Virus record (IMG/VR): IMGVR_UViG_3300031630_000038 | Coordinates: 1-22,248 of that record | DNA from: a virus | Direction: 5' to 3' (one strand) | DNA length: 22,248 nt | Part shown: positions 1-9,418 of the stretch, piece after piece | Position numbering within the stretch: position 1 is the stretch's first letter | Layout: every line of letters starts with the position of its first letter | Notes under the pieces: model-generated | Told to the model about the DNA's origin: nothing | Databases searched by the model: none | The model's input: the letters and a program-made list of their open reading frames with translations, nothing else | Position numbers and translations under genes: made by a program

Positions 1-3000
1 AGGAAGTTACAGAAGTTTCAGCTTACACATACCAATACATAGAGACTCTAAAAGCTCTAAAAGCGAATGAAGCTCTTATAGGTATAGTTGAAGATACATA
101 CGGTAAGTATGAAGAAGGTAAGACTGGGATTCCTGGTCAATACTCTCACGGAGAAAAAGGCATGGAAGTGTTTGATGGTGGAGGTATGATACATTTAGAT
201 TTCTATCGAAGAGTAAGATTACTTACAGACTCTTGGGGTAAAACTGAAGAGGCTGCATACCACGCAGTTATAAATGGTACAGCTTCAACAGCAGATGTGG
301 GTATTTTAAGCCCTATCAAGCCTCAAGTTATTGCTCAGGCACTAGAAGATGGAATTGACTTTAGAGTGGGTAACAAGTTCGCATTGTTCCCTATTCACCC
401 TAATCTATCAAAGGTATTAGATGGCAATACAAATACAACTGTACTTGATGCTTTGTATGAGGACATGAACACTAATAACTTAGATTATGTTGTTAGTGAA
501 TCAACCACTAAGATTGGAGCTAAGATGAATTCTCAGCTAAAGTTTGATGACTACATATCTGAAGATGGGTCGTACGCACCACTACAAGATACTACAGCGG
601 TTCAATCGTACCCACTTCAGTATTTTGGAGTTCAAATGGCCCCTAAAGATAAGAGGGGTAGTGAAGTTCCTGTTGGAACTCAGAGTATGGCAATGATGTT
701 AAACAACATCTTTGACGGTATAAATGAGGAGACCGGAACATCTATACTTAATGAGAAATACAAGGCTATGCCTTTCTCATCAGAGGAGTCTTGGGAAGAG
801 GCAGGAGATCGATACCACAGATTACATGGTGAACTTATAGAGAGGGAGACACAGGTTCTAGCTATCAAGCTTGGATACCAATATTCTCCTAGTGATAAAA
901 CTTTCCTTTTACTGGATAAGCAATTGTCCAGAGAGTTGATGAGAGACACCATCCTTGATGAGATGTCTAGGAGAGAGATTTCTGATACTATGAAAGAGAC
1001 CATCCTTACAGTATTTGATGGGGATATGAACTTGATGAATCAATCGTTTGAGAAGTCTAGATTAGAAACTATTGTTACCTCTATTATAACTAGCTCAATT
1101 GTTAGACGTAAGATGAGAGGTGAGATGGTAGTATTACAATCTAACTTTGGTCTACAGATAGACAACAAGGCGATGAAGCAGTCTAATGCGTCTGCAGAAA
1201 TTCAAGCCTTAAGAAAGCTTAAAGCTTACAGGAAAGATATATCTGATTCGGACCTACAAAAGATGTCACCAGAAGCAAGAGCTGAGTTCTTAAGAACAGC
1301 AGACACTCTTGCTATGGAGGTATACATGCCACACGCTTTTAAAGAGTTTTATGGTGAAGATATTCCTGAATACATAAAACTAACAGATGAGGTTAGAGAG
1401 GCCATTGGTTTCCGTATTCCTACAGAGGGGTATAACTCTATTGAGTACATAAAGATAGTTGATTTCCTACCGGTTGGTATGGGGTCTACCATTATTGTAC
1501 CTTCTGAAATTGTAGCGAAGTCTGGGGCCGATTTTGATATTGATAAATTAACTTTATATCTTCCAAACGTTGAGTTGGTAGGAGATACGTTGCAACCTAT
1601 GCGTCGTATAGATCCCTCAACTGCTACTGTAGAAGATGTTGAGTACCTTAGAAAGACAGACTTAGATAATTATAAGTCACTATTCTTTAAGACATTCCCT
1701 ACAAATAAAGCTCTAGAGCACATAAAAGATTTAACTGAGATTTACAGTAGTAAGTCTGCGGTAGAGTCTTTGTTTAAGGATTACGCGCAAGTGCCTGAGG
1801 TTAAGGCGTTTAAAGAGAAGTTAAAAGAGAAAAAAGAGACAGCTAGTAATATAATCAATCCTGTTGATAAAGCTGCAGCTTATAGAGCTATAGATAAGTT
1901 ACGTGATGATTTCTTAGATAGAGCTATTTCAGCTCCTCACACAATATTTGAAGGCGGGTCAATGTCTAACGCTAGGATGTTCCAGTTAGACATTATGGAA
2001 AGGTTAGCCGAAAAAGATAGACTATTACATGATAGATTCTTCAAGCTTACAAGTAAAGATGTTCAGACTAAGAAGTACATGCAGAATCAAGTGCAAAACA
2101 TTATGCGCGATATTCTTAAGCATCCATTATCGTTTGATCAACTTATAACCCCTGTTGGGGCCTTTACTTTAAAGGATATTGCATATAAAATTGATAAACT
2201 GGTCAACAAAGAAGACTGGGTTGGGGACGAGAGGGTTAAAAAGGACCTAGTAGATATGTTAAGTCTTGATAACCTTATTAGTACAGAGTTCATAATGAAT
2301 CAAACTATTGGGGGTACAGGTATTGTAGCCTCTAGTTCTACTCACGTAGCTAAATTACAGAGGGTGAACATGGCCTTCAATAAAGACGCCGGAGTAGTGT
2401 TCAATTTCTCGGAGGTAGACCCTTCATATTCTATATCTAAAACTTACACGTACAGATCGGATGTTACAATTAACTCTTTAATGCAGCAATATATCTCAGG
2501 GTATGTCGATGGTGAGAAAGATCCTTTTGTTACTTACGTGAATGCAGGTAAAGAAGGGGCCCCAGTACACATGGCATTAGAGACAATTGGACTTCCCTTG
2601 GAAACTGCATTGGCTTTTATGTCTCAACCAATACTGTTTGAGTATTTTGCACTTAAGAATGAGAATCAATCTCAGGCAGCAATGTCATTACCGTACGGCG
2701 TAGAGGCGTACAAGTCTGATAAAGATATAATAGCCTCTTTGATTACCAAGTATGGTGGAGTAGGAGGTTCAGTTCAATTGAGTGAGGAACTTTTAGCTCC
2801 ATATATAGGTAAGGACTTATTGGTTACAGAGGAAAACTCAGATAATGATGTAGTTGAGACTTTTGGGGATATAGCACGTGAAATTCAAGTGCAGGTATTA
2901 CAAGACTTTATACGTTATAAAGAGTATGCTAGACATTTAAAGAACCTAGAAGTTACACACTCATATGATAAGCTTAAACTTAAAAATGAGAGTGAGTCTA

Positions 3001-4475
3001 TCTACTTAGAAGCCCTGGAAAGAAAGGTAAGAGTAGATGGTATATTCACTGGTATAGGTGCACTGACGTCTAGTAAGAATTCAATGCTTTCATATGGTAG
3101 AAACGCTATAAAATCATCTACAAAACTATTAGAATCTGTAGATCTGAAGAACACATCTACAGCGCTTAGAGAGGTTTTTATTGGTAAAGCGTATGACATG
3201 ATAGAGTCCGGTTTATCTAGAGATGATATTACTTACACTCTAAATAGATTTGATAATTTCATAACAGCTAACTTAATACAGAGTGCTACTTATGGGGAGG
3301 AAACTATCTCTGATATGAGAGCTCGATTGTTCCAAGGCCCGAATAGTTTACCACGACGTATAGATGCTCTACAGAAGTCTGGAGAAGTACAAAACTTAGT
3401 GATAGATTCTCTACTTCCATTATTAGATCCATACATAATGGGTACTACTATGGCTACCGTAGATGGGTTGAAGCTGCATAGAGGGAAATATGATATTGGT
3501 ATGGTAGACATCTTGAAAGAATCTTTCGAGGACTTACGTTTACTGGCACCAGATATTCACCAAGACCTAGTTATATTCAGTGTATTACAATCAGGTGTAG
3601 ATTACAGTCAGAATTCTTTTGCTGCAATCATACCACCTGCAGATGTTGCTGCTATAACTAAGAATGTATTCGACGGGTTCTTAAACTCTTCAGATGTAGG
3701 AGGAAAAGCTAAAAGACTTTGGCACTCTTTCTTGGATAATAATTGGCACAACTCTGTGATCTCACACCAAGTGTATGTAGGTGATAGCAAATCTGCTATA
3801 TTCCATGCCGATGAAATAAAGGCTGACGCTAATGCATTTCCATGGGTAAAGAAAAATTCACTAACTTTGTCTAGAAAGGTGGGGGAAGTATATTCGTACT
3901 CACATTTCACAAGAAATAGAAAAGGTGATGACTGGCTAAGAGCTGGTAAGATGGGAGTTAAGGGTAAACTATTGGAAGCGGTAGGTTCAACAAGTATCAT
4001 ACTGACAAATGCAATAGAATCTCCATTAGGTCTTTTGACTAACAATGTAGATTTATCTAGAAAGATACTCAAGGGAACTAAGAATATGCATTACTCCTCT
4101 AGTAGGGTTGCAAATGGTTTGTATTCTTTAGGTAACCAGGCGTTAATAGATGTGAAGTACGCATCCAGAGGGAATAGCTCTGAAGTTATAAAGTCTGGAA
4201 GCTTAGGAAAGTCTCCAACTGGTGCTAGATGGGATAAAGCTACTTTAGCTAAAGCTTTAGGGTTCTCTTCATTAGCTCAGGCTAATAAGACTCCTGATTT
4301 AAAGGCCTTCTTTGCTGATAAGAGTCCTTTATTTATATCAAAATTAGATGTGCAGGCTCCTGGTAATACAGGGTTTGTTCAAGAATCATCAGAGTATAAG
4401 AAGGCTATGGAAGCTGAAACAGCCCCTCCTTCACAGGACCTATCAAACCTAACAGAACAATTAAAATGTAAATAA
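1..4475 (+). CDS. Giant virion-type RNA polymerase subunit, 5'-truncated by the window (crAss-like phage family)
   Basis: The frame is open from base 3 without a stop, so the gene starts outside the window; 1490 C-terminal residues are present (numbered here from base 3). The first in-window ATG (162) is preceded by 53 in-frame sense codons and is not the start. Residues 471-479 read R-I-P-T-x-x-x-x-S, matching the R-x-P-T segment of bacterial beta-prime. About 37 residues later, A-D-F-D-I-D (Asp at 510, 512 and 514; bases 1530-1544) followed by K-L-T-L-Y-L-P matches the metal-binding A-D-F-D-G-D loop of the beta-prime double-psi beta barrel, with Gly changed to Ile. Around residues 205-225 a segment with clustered Lys/Arg (M-A-P-K-D-K-R-G) is a candidate second, beta-like barrel; this is inference. 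The known family member, phi14:2 gp66, is a single polypeptide of about 2180 residues that is injected and transcribes early genes. The stop (TAA) is one base before the next gene, so the two are co-transcribed. Confidence 0.85.
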   Translation, partial: EVTEVSAYTYQYIETLKALKANEALIGIVEDTYGKYEEGKTGIPGQYSHGEKGMEVFDGGGMIHLDFYRRVRLLTDSWGKTEEAAYHAVINGTASTADVGILSPIKPQVIAQALEDGIDFRVGNKFALFPIHPNLSKVLDGNTNTTVLDALYEDMNTNNLDYVVSESTTKIGAKMNSQLKFDDYISEDGSYAPLQDTTAVQSYPLQYFGVQMAPKDKRGSEVPVGTQSMAMMLNNIFDGINEETGTSILNEKYKAMPFSSEESWEEAGDRYHRLHGELIERETQVLAIKLGYQYSPSDKTFLLLDKQLSRELMRDTILDEMSRREISDTMKETILTVFDGDMNLMNQSFEKSRLETIVTSIITSSIVRRKMRGEMVVLQSNFGLQIDNKAMKQSNASAEIQALRKLKAYRKDISDSDLQKMSPEARAEFLRTADTLAMEVYMPHAFKEFYGEDIPEYIKLTDEVREAIGFRIPTEGYNSIEYIKIVDFLPVGMGSTIIVPSEIVAKSGADFDIDKLTLYLPNVELVGDTLQPMRRIDPSTATVEDVEYLRKTDLDNYKSLFFKTFPTNKALEHIKDLTEIYSSKSAVESLFKDYAQVPEVKAFKEKLKEKKETASNIINPVDKAAAYRAIDKLRDDFLDRAISAPHTIFEGGSMSNARMFQLDIMERLAEKDRLLHDRFFKLTSKDVQTKKYMQNQVQNIMRDILKHPLSFDQLITPVGAFTLKDIAYKIDKLVNKEDWVGDERVKKDLVDMLSLDNLISTEFIMNQTIGGTGIVASSSTHVAKLQRVNMAFNKDAGVVFNFSEVDPSYSISKTYTYRSDVTINSLMQQYISGYVDGEKDPFVTYVNAGKEGAPVHMALETIGLPLETALAFMSQPILFEYFALKNENQSQAAMSLPYGVEAYKSDKDIIASLITKYGGVGGSVQLSEELLAPYIGKDLLVTEENSDNDVVETFGDIAREIQVQVLQDFIRYKEYARHLKNLEVTHSYDKLKLKNESESIYLEALERKVRVDGIFTGIGALTSSKNSMLSYGRNAIKSSTKLLESVDLKNTSTALREVFIGKAYDMIESGLSRDDITYTLNRFDNFITANLIQSATYGEETISDMRARLFQGPNSLPRRIDALQKSGEVQNLVIDSLLPLLDPYIMGTTMATVDGLKLHRGKYDIGMVDILKESFEDLRLLAPDIHQDLVIFSVLQSGVDYSQNSFAAIIPPADVAAITKNVFDGFLNSSDVGGKAKRLWHSFLDNNWHNSVISHQVYVGDSKSAIFHADEIKADANAFPWVKKNSLTLSRKVGEVYSYSHFTRNRKGDDWLRAGKMGVKGKLLEAVGSTSIILTNAIESPLGLLTNNVDLSRKILKGTKNMHYSSSRVANGLYSLGNQALIDVKYASRGNSSEVIKSGSLGKSPTGARWDKATLAKALGFSSLAQANKTPDLKAFFADKSPLFISKLDVQAPGNTGFVQESSEYKKAMEAETAPPSQDLSNLTEQLKCK

Positions 4476-4476
4476 T

Positions 4477-7400
4477 ATGTCGTGCAGAATAACTAGAAAT
4501 AATGAGGGATCTATAGAACAAGTCAATGATAAGTATGGACGGCCCTCTACTTTGTACGAAGAGATAAACCAATCTATCCACGACGGAGCGTTTGAAGACG
4601 TAGCCCTTGCAGCATACCTGCAGGCAACTCATGTCTCTGATAAGATAGAGCTTGAATCTGAGCCTACTATTAACAGTACCATAGTTACTAAAATCCTAGA
4701 CAATGTCCACGCGGATATGAATTCTTGGGGGGAACTTGGGCATCAAGTTAAACTTAAAGAGACTTCAGACACCTTGGAAAACAGTCTTGATTATTTCCTT
4801 ATGAAAATAGGGGTAGAGGTTAGAGAAGTTGACGTACTTAAGGATGAATCAGGTAACCCTGTGAGTGCTATGGGGTTGGCGGATATGACCAACAGAGTTA
4901 TACAGTTGTCTACTCAAGGTGCAGATATATCTACACTTTCAGAAGAAGCTGCCCACTTTTTAGTGGAAATATTACGTAGTGATGAGAACCCTTTATATAA
5001 CTCCATGTATAAGATGGTCGAGTCCTTTGAGATATTCAAAGAGATGGCCAAACCAGACAGCTTCTACTACAAGCAGTACGACGGTAACATGGATATGATT
5101 AAGCGGGAGGCTATAGGTAAGATAATCTCTGAGCATATAGTAAAAGGAAAAGACAATTTAGAATCTAAGGAGAAGCTATCGAGATTAGAAAGATGGTGGA
5201 ACCGAGTTCTTAACGCGTTATCCGGTATTTTTGGGAAGACAGTATCAGACCCTTTCATTAAATCGGCGATGCATATGTTCAATAATGACCTTGAGTCTGC
5301 TGTTAATATAGACCCAAGGACTGCACAGTTGACAGGGGTGTTCTATCAGGATAAAACCGTGGCAGAAACTCTCGAGATGATAAAGGACTTTGAGGGGAGA
5401 TATGAAATAGATAAAGTCGAGCTAGCAGATGTTACTTCCAAGGATTTAAAGAAGTATTTTGTACAGTTAGCTGGAGATGAGTCTTCTTTAGATAGATACG
5501 TAGGAAAGAAAGGTTCTATATACGAAGGCATAGAGCTTAAGATTAGAGCATCCGATGCTGCATCGATCATATACAATAAGAAAACCTCCAAGAGGTACCT
5601 CTCAGATGAGGAGAAGATTTTCCAAGACGTTAACGCTAAAGTTAGAATGTCCGTAGGTACTAAAGGTCACCTTATAATGGAGAAATTAGTGGATGTAGTA
5701 TTCCACAAGAAAGGATCTATAGGGAAAATACTAACCAGTGTAGGTACTACGTTCTCAGAGGCACATGTAAAGAAATTACATAAGTCTATGCTGCACTTGA
5801 AGTCAGTTATCGACGCACAACAAAAGGTTGTAGACCCTAAAGGTAAGTATACTATACTTCCGGAACAGTTCATTTCAGATGAGGCTGTAGGTATGGGGGG
5901 TACAATTGATTTACTCGTACTGTTCAGTGATAACTCTGCATCAATATATGATTATAAATTTAAGGGAACAGCGTTCAAGAATAGTACATGGTCTAAACAT
6001 TCTAAGAAATTAGAGGTTACCAAAGATATGTTCGCAGATTCTATCGAAGGGTACGATTCTCAGATCGGTGTATATAGAGACGCTTTACTATCTAAGTATG
6101 GTGTAACCTCTATTAGACAGTCTCGTATCATACCAATAGGTATAAAGTACAAGACTAACAAAAAGAAGGAACTTTCTGAGGTTGTAGAAGGTCTAGATGT
6201 ATGGACAGGGGATGAGAAAAATGACTCTCACTCTCTTGAGCACCTCCCTGTAGCGCTAGAGCTTACCGGAGATGAGAATATTGATAAACTATCTATGGCA
6301 GAGATGCGTAGATATAGAAAGCTTGCGGATGAATTATCTCACACTAAAGCTAAAGATAAAGAAGCTGTTGAAAAACGAATGGAAGCTTCTCAACGTATAA
6401 TTAAAACACTGAGACTTCACCAAGATGTGGCGCCGGCACTAGCTGAGGCCAACCGTCTGGTAAAAAGAGCCAATTTGGGTATGGGTGTAGAGGATGAGTT
6501 CATCACAGTTAAAGGTGAAGAAGAATTCAATCCTAAGTACTTATCAGAGAAAGAGCTTTTAACTATATATAAGGAATTAGTCCACTTCCGTGGATTTACT
6601 GAGTTGGAAAGAGTACGAGAGACGCTAGCAAAGAGCCCTAAAAGTAAAGCGCTTTTAGAGTCACTGAACTCGTCTACTGGGAACATAGTAACTACAATCA
6701 AGAGTCTTCAAGATGCCATCGTAAATAGGATGGATACCAAGGCTAGAGCTATGGGTATTAAGAGTTTTAAGTATAACAGACAGATGTCTGCTTTAAACTC
6801 GTATGTTAACATATCCTCACATTCATCTGCTTACAGTAGATATATGCATGAGACTATGGTTGTTATTAATGGGAAGGCCTTAGAGTTTGAAAAAGCGTTG
6901 GCAGGAGAGATTAAAGCAGCTATGGATGCATTAGAGTCCGGATCCATGACAATACAAGAGGGATACGCTAAGCTTATCAATCCATTGACACATAATTTAT
7001 ATGCTAAGTTTTCGCATGAGTTCTATAAGGACAAGAAAGCAGCTATATCTGAAGGTAATCACGCATGGATGAAGGCTAACTATCAAGTAGATGAAGAGTA
7101 TTACCAGAAAGAGTTTTCTAACTGGAAGAAGTCTACATTCAACATGATAGATAAAGAGTATCCAAATGCACCTGAGGCAGCGGCATCAGCTAAGAAGTCT
7201 TGGCTAGAGAAGTACGACGTTAAAAATTCGGATAAAGCTTGGGTTGGACCTGGTGGGACTTACTTCACAAAGATTAACGAAGAGGCTACCAGAGGGTATA
7301 TAACTCCAGAGTATTCGGAGATAGCTAATACACCGGAGCTAAAGCAATTCTATGACTTCCACGTTAAGAAGGTACATGAATTTGAGAAGAGGTTTGGTAA

Positions 7401-9375
7401 GAATTTAGGTCATACGTTCATAGGTAATGTACATAAATCGTTAGTAGACTCTGTAATTGAGGATGGTAACCCTTTTAGCACACTATCTAAGAGTGCTATA
7501 AATGTATTTAAAACTAGAGAGCATGAGCTTGAATTTGCTAAGGCCGATACAGATGGTTCAGGTATAAGACATGTACCAAGATTGTACACGGCGGAACTAA
7601 TGTCCGAAGATGCAGAAGGTAATGAGGTTATTGATAGATCTCTTAGGTCTAATGAATTAGGTAGATCACTTTACTTACTTGGCCAGGCTGCAATCCAGTA
7701 CGAGCTTAAGCATGAAGTACAAGATGAGATGCTACTTATAGAGGCTATACTTAAGGATAACATGATCGATTCAGTTCTAGAAGACGATAGAGGTAATACT
7801 ATATCGCAGGGACATCAGAGAGTTAAGACTGTATTTAATGCAGGACAAGCTAATGCAGAGAGTTTCACTGATTTAGTTGACAAAGCTATATATGGCATAA
7901 GCCTTAAAACTAAGGACAGTGTAACTGAGAGCGGTATAAGTTTCAATAAATCCATGCTAGCTCTAAAAGCCTTCCACTCTGTGGCAGCTTTAGGACTTAA
8001 GATGCCCGTAGCGTTAGGTGCGTTAGGTGCAGGTATTGTAGGGGTAAATATCCAAGGTAAAAAGGGTATCCACATAACAACCACCAATGTTCGAGAGGCA
8101 GAACTAGCTTTGATAGCTAGAGACCCAAAAGTAAGAGCAATTATGGAGCATTTCCAACTTGCTGTGTTGGATGAATCCAAGAGAAGGGGAGAAATGCTGG
8201 CATCTACTGTTAGGGCTAAATACTTAACAGGTGATAGATGGTTTGAATTCTTAGCACAAGCGGATAAGGTGGTAGATACTGTCTTAGCCGTGGCTATGTC
8301 CAAAAACCATGGTGTAGATGCGAATGGTAATTTAAAGCGTATGAACGAGCTCCCTAAGGGTACCTTGTCAATGTACGATAGTATGGAGCTAACAGAGAAT
8401 AAAGACGCTGTTTTTGGGGTAACAGATAGATACGCTGTTAAGATACCGGGGATGGAGGCAAACGCTTTCAACAACTTTAGAGCTCGTATGGCTACAATGA
8501 GTACGAAAGTAAAAGGTAGTGCATCCCCAGAGTCTATAAACACTGCAGGGATGACCATAATAAACAGGTTCTTCCTACACTATAGATCTTGGTTGCCAGG
8601 TTTAGCATTAGAGAGATTTGGTATGCTTAGATATGACCATACTTTAGAGCACTTTGATCAAGGAACAATGAGAGGTTTCTTTGGGAACTTCGGTCCTGAT
8701 GAGATGTTTGATAGTTTAGGTCAGGCTATTACAGCTGAATGGGCTTTGCATGAGTATGCAGGCGCTATACTTGTAGATGCAGGTAAGATAGCGTTGGATA
8801 TTGGGACCTTTGGTCTTACCAACGCGCATAAAATAAAAGAAGGTAAAGCTAGACGTGAGTTTAAGAACTTCATGGTGGATCAAACTATGAACGAAGAATT
8901 CGCATTTAAGACAAAGGAAGAAGAAGAAGCGTCATTCCAAAAGTTCTTGGAGTTGAAACGTGGAAATCTTAAGGGGTCGATCGCAGAGCTCAGGGCAGTT
9001 GCATTGTTAATGCTAACTCTTATGGCAATGGGAGGAGACTGGGATGACGACGGTAAGATAGATATTAACCAATCATGGTTGGGTCGTAAGATTCACAATG
9101 TATTTGGACGTGTATATAGAGAGACTGCAGTATTCTGGGATCTAACTGAATTAACAGGACCTAGGTCTACAGGTATTCCTTTACTAGGTTTAGCTCAAGA
9201 TGGTATAAAGTTGATAAACAACTCTATGGATGAGTTTTGGGATAGAGTAACTGGTAAGCAAGGGGTTGAAACTGATAGAGCAGAGGCTTGGTTCTATGCT
9301 TGGAAGTTCGCACCAGGTTTAGGTGGATTCGTTAAAACTCTTGAGATATATCCTCAGCACAAAAACCATAGATAA
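4477..9375 (+). CDS. Giant multidomain (polyvalent) phage protein with PD-(D/E)xK nuclease and zincin-like motifs
   Basis: 1632 residues; the ATG lies one base after the polymerase stop and has no Shine-Dalgarno. Residues 156-160 are E-E-A-A-H within a hydrophobic helix, resembling the HExxH helix of zincin peptidases but with Glu for the first His. Residues about 385-560 look like a RecB/Cas4-type PD-(D/E)xK nuclease: G-H-L-I-M-E (H398, E402), G-T-I-D (D478), then D-Y-K (D492, K494), and Q-x-x-x-Y (Q529, Y533). The long middle is charged and helix-rich. A Gly/Ala-rich hydrophobic stretch lies near 1172-1195 and another (L-L-M-L-T-L-M-A-M) near 1507-1518, directly before an Asp-rich loop D-W-D-D-D-G-K-I-D at 1521-1529. 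Similar giant proteins accompany the RNA polymerase in crAss-like phages and are thought to be virion cargo ejected with DNA; that role is inferred here. The gene ends 17 bases before the terminator hairpin. Confidence 0.8.
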   Translation: MSCRITRNNEGSIEQVNDKYGRPSTLYEEINQSIHDGAFEDVALAAYLQATHVSDKIELESEPTINSTIVTKILDNVHADMNSWGELGHQVKLKETSDTLENSLDYFLMKIGVEVREVDVLKDESGNPVSAMGLADMTNRVIQLSTQGADISTLSEEAAHFLVEILRSDENPLYNSMYKMVESFEIFKEMAKPDSFYYKQYDGNMDMIKREAIGKIISEHIVKGKDNLESKEKLSRLERWWNRVLNALSGIFGKTVSDPFIKSAMHMFNNDLESAVNIDPRTAQLTGVFYQDKTVAETLEMIKDFEGRYEIDKVELADVTSKDLKKYFVQLAGDESSLDRYVGKKGSIYEGIELKIRASDAASIIYNKKTSKRYLSDEEKIFQDVNAKVRMSVGTKGHLIMEKLVDVVFHKKGSIGKILTSVGTTFSEAHVKKLHKSMLHLKSVIDAQQKVVDPKGKYTILPEQFISDEAVGMGGTIDLLVLFSDNSASIYDYKFKGTAFKNSTWSKHSKKLEVTKDMFADSIEGYDSQIGVYRDALLSKYGVTSIRQSRIIPIGIKYKTNKKKELSEVVEGLDVWTGDEKNDSHSLEHLPVALELTGDENIDKLSMAEMRRYRKLADELSHTKAKDKEAVEKRMEASQRIIKTLRLHQDVAPALAEANRLVKRANLGMGVEDEFITVKGEEEFNPKYLSEKELLTIYKELVHFRGFTELERVRETLAKSPKSKALLESLNSSTGNIVTTIKSLQDAIVNRMDTKARAMGIKSFKYNRQMSALNSYVNISSHSSAYSRYMHETMVVINGKALEFEKALAGEIKAAMDALESGSMTIQEGYAKLINPLTHNLYAKFSHEFYKDKKAAISEGNHAWMKANYQVDEEYYQKEFSNWKKSTFNMIDKEYPNAPEAAASAKKSWLEKYDVKNSDKAWVGPGGTYFTKINEEATRGYITPEYSEIANTPELKQFYDFHVKKVHEFEKRFGKNLGHTFIGNVHKSLVDSVIEDGNPFSTLSKSAINVFKTREHELEFAKADTDGSGIRHVPRLYTAELMSEDAEGNEVIDRSLRSNELGRSLYLLGQAAIQYELKHEVQDEMLLIEAILKDNMIDSVLEDDRGNTISQGHQRVKTVFNAGQANAESFTDLVDKAIYGISLKTKDSVTESGISFNKSMLALKAFHSVAALGLKMPVALGALGAGIVGVNIQGKKGIHITTTNVREAELALIARDPKVRAIMEHFQLAVLDESKRRGEMLASTVRAKYLTGDRWFEFLAQADKVVDTVLAVAMSKNHGVDANGNLKRMNELPKGTLSMYDSMELTENKDAVFGVTDRYAVKIPGMEANAFNNFRARMATMSTKVKGSASPESINTAGMTIINRFFLHYRSWLPGLALERFGMLRYDHTLEHFDQGTMRGFFGNFGPDEMFDSLGQAITAEWALHEYAGAILVDAGKIALDIGTFGLTNAHKIKEGKARREFKNFMVDQTMNEEFAFKTKEEEEASFQKFLELKRGNLKGSIAELRAVALLMLTLMAMGGDWDDDGKIDINQSWLGRKIHNVFGRVYRETAVFWDLTELTGPRSTGIPLLGLAQDGIKLINNSMDEFWDRVTGKQGVETDRAEAWFYAWKFAPGLGGFVKTLEIYPQHKNHR

Positions 9376-9391
9376 TAAAGCAACACAACAT

Positions 9392-9418
9392 AAAAAGGGG
9401 GCACATAGGCCCCTTTTT
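9392..9418. terminator. Bidirectional intrinsic terminator between the two convergent modules
   Basis: An A5-G4 arm (9392-9400) pairs with a C4-T5 arm (9410-9418) around a 9-base loop. Because the arms carry an A-tract on one side and a T-tract on the other, the hairpin has a U-run after it in both directions. It sits between the stop of the giant + strand gene (9375) and the stop of the minus-strand gene (9419, inside the T-tract), exactly where two convergent operons need to end. Confidence 0.88.

Noticed and set aside
162-164. ATG at 162 as the start of the polymerase gene
   Set aside because: The same frame is open with coding-like sequence back to base 3, so this is an internal Met and the gene begins outside the window.
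3608-4072. Minus-strand open frame of 154 codons inside the polymerase gene
   Set aside because: Antisense to a continuous coding frame with no leader, neighbour or motif; a shadow of codon bias.
7815-8558. Minus-strand open frame of 247 codons inside the giant protein gene
   Set aside because: It is wholly antisense to a continuous coding frame, is low in charged residues and Ser/Leu/Ala-rich as expected of a shadow frame, and has no recognisable motif.
9376-9418. tRNA or other structured RNA in the convergent gap
   Set aside because: The gap is only 43 bases and is fully explained by a terminator hairpin; no cloverleaf was seen here or in other gaps.
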